DNA of 64,000 nt from DATDAW01 sp036525185 (lineage in GTDB: Bacteria; Verrucomicrobiota; Verrucomicrobiia; Chthoniobacterales; DASVRZ01): contig DATDAW010000002.1 in the NCBI GenBank assembly GCA_036525185.1, forward strand, positions 1 through 64,000. The letters are read 5' to 3'. This document shows, in pieces, positions 63,283 to 64,000 of the stretch. The notes beneath the pieces are model-generated. The model did not search any database. It was not told where the DNA came from and saw only the letters and a list, made by a program, of their open reading frames with translations. The position numbers and the translations under genes were made by a program. How positions within the stretch are numbered: the stretch's first letter is position 1; every line of letters starts with the position of its first letter.

Positions 63283-64000
63283 TTTTTCCGTTCACCCGGT
63301 CGTCGATTCCATGTCCACCCGTCCTCTGCTCGATCGGATCAAGTCGCCTGCCGACGTCAAGAACATCGACGAGAATCAGCTGCCGCAGCTCGCGCAGGAA
63401 ATTCGTGACGAACTGATCCAAGTGCTTTCCGAAACAGGCGGCCATCTAGGGCCGAACCTTGGCGTGGTGGAACTCACCATTGCGTTGCATCGCGTTTTCA
63501 GCACTCCGGAAGACAAATTTGTCTTCGACGTCAGCCATCAGGGTTACGTCCACAAGCTCCTTACCGGCCGCCGCGATCGGATCCAGACGATCCGCCAATA
63601 CCAAGGCCTCAACGGGTTTCTTTTGCGGACTGAGAGCCCCCACGACAGCTACGGCGCGGGCCACGCGGGAACGGCGCTTTCCGCCGCACTCGGCATGGCC
63701 GTCGGACGTGACAAACGTGGTTCCAGCGAAAACGTTGTCTGCATTGCCGGTGACGCCGCTTTTACGTGCGGCACCAGCTACGAAGCGCTTAACAACGTCG
63801 CAGAGGCGACGCGGCGATTTATCATCGTTCTCAATGACAACGAATGGTCCATTGCCAAAAACGTCGGCGCTATTGCGCATTATCTGAACAAAATCACCAC
63901 CAATCCGGCTTACGCGCATTTGCACCAGCGCGCCGCGAATTTCATCCAACGTCTCGGAGGCAGAAGCGTCCTGAGCCTCGCGCACAAAGTCGAATCCGGC
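63266..64000 (+). CDS. dxs: 1-deoxy-D-xylulose-5-phosphate synthase, 5' part (runs off window)
   Basis: First MEP-pathway enzyme, condensing pyruvate and glyceraldehyde 3-phosphate using ThDP. About 245 residues are visible and the frame is open at the window end. Markers are LLDRIKSPADVKNIDENQLPQLAQEIRDEL, GGHLGPNLGVVELTIALH, SHQGYVHKLLTGRRDR and the ThDP region AGDAAFTCGTSYEALNN ... LNDNEWSIAKNVGA. The usual GDG is GDA here, and QGYVHK replaces the more common QAYPHK, so it is a somewhat divergent family member. ATG 63266 overlaps xseB; ATG 63311 (MSTRPLLDRI) is a plausible alternative start. Confidence 0.88.
   Translation, partial: MSVSSDFSVHPVVDSMSTRPLLDRIKSPADVKNIDENQLPQLAQEIRDELIQVLSETGGHLGPNLGVVELTIALHRVFSTPEDKFVFDVSHQGYVHKLLTGRRDRIQTIRQYQGLNGFLLRTESPHDSYGAGHAGTALSAALGMAVGRDKRGSSENVVCIAGDAAFTCGTSYEALNNVAEATRRFIIVLNDNEWSIAKNVGAIAHYLNKITTNPAYAHLHQRAANFIQRLGGRSVLSLAHKVESG

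Overview
The window reads as a stretch of chromosome from a Gram-negative, heterotrophic bacterium, most likely a member of the Verrucomicrobiota (Spartobacteria/Chthoniobacter-like). This is inference from gene content, not a search result. Support comes from an N-terminal DUF5069 domain, a long-form IspH, several small lipoproteins, few clear Shine-Dalgarno sites, GC-rich coding DNA, and intergenic hairpins made of short reiterated words (GTAnGA hexamers, AATGACGAATG and AAGTCTTAAG arms). An LpxL-type acyltransferase, an RND pump and two L,D-transpeptidases fit an outer-membrane cell. I saw no rRNA, tRNA, CRISPR array, phage gene or insertion sequence, and about 55 protein genes. The content is mostly housekeeping with accessory patches.

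Layout. 0-4.6 kb: TetR regulator, periplasmic adaptor and an RND permease that stops about 200 residues early, all on the minus strand, with a TTGACA-TAC-TGTCAA palindrome between regulator and adaptor. 4.8-7.6 kb: pyruvate dehydrogenase E1 alpha and beta and a small membrane protein. 7.7-9.9 kb: a tautomerase-fold protein and PtsI. 10.1-18.3 kb (plus): the most unusual locus, a tightly packed run of transglutaminase-DUF2126 amidoligase, circularly permuted ATP-grasp fused to Alpha-E, a second transglutaminase-like protein, NIF3 and an Mpg-type DNA glycosylase. 18.4-29 kb: a small lipoprotein with its own terminator, L,D-transpeptidase, PyrD, LysR/pirin/WrbA, Tag glycosylase, DUF5069-esterase fusion, aldose-epimerase-like protein, transketolase and HisC.

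29-43 kb: VOC protein, threonine dehydrogenase, subtilase, TIM-barrel isomerase, M42 peptidase, LpxL-like acyltransferase, lipoprotein L,D-transpeptidase, IspH, YacP-like NYN protein, Aas-like acyltransferase/ligase and GH31 glycosidase. 43-48 kb: Uma2 protein, then the NAD salvage run pncB-nadE-pncA, whose two junctions each carry a different hairpin repeat extending into the upstream stop codon. 48-54 kb: alpha/beta hydrolase, DUF3616 protein, a small membrane-anchored protein, LON-domain protein, YggS, LysR and a nucleoside deoxyribosyltransferase-like protein. 54.5-58.4 kb: SufT, NifU-like scaffold, a DUF1858-rhodanese without its catalytic Cys, and FtsH. 58.5-64 kb: PAS histidine kinase and NtrC-type regulator, GT39-like membrane protein, XseB and the 5' part of dxs, which runs off the window.

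Working together: Dxs and IspH are the first and last enzymes of the MEP isoprenoid pathway; PncA, PncB and NadE carry nicotinamide to NAD apart from the NadD step; SufT, the NifU-like protein and the rhodanese form an Fe-S maturation group; the 10-17 kb proteins form a predicted peptide-ligation/peptidase system whose product is unknown.
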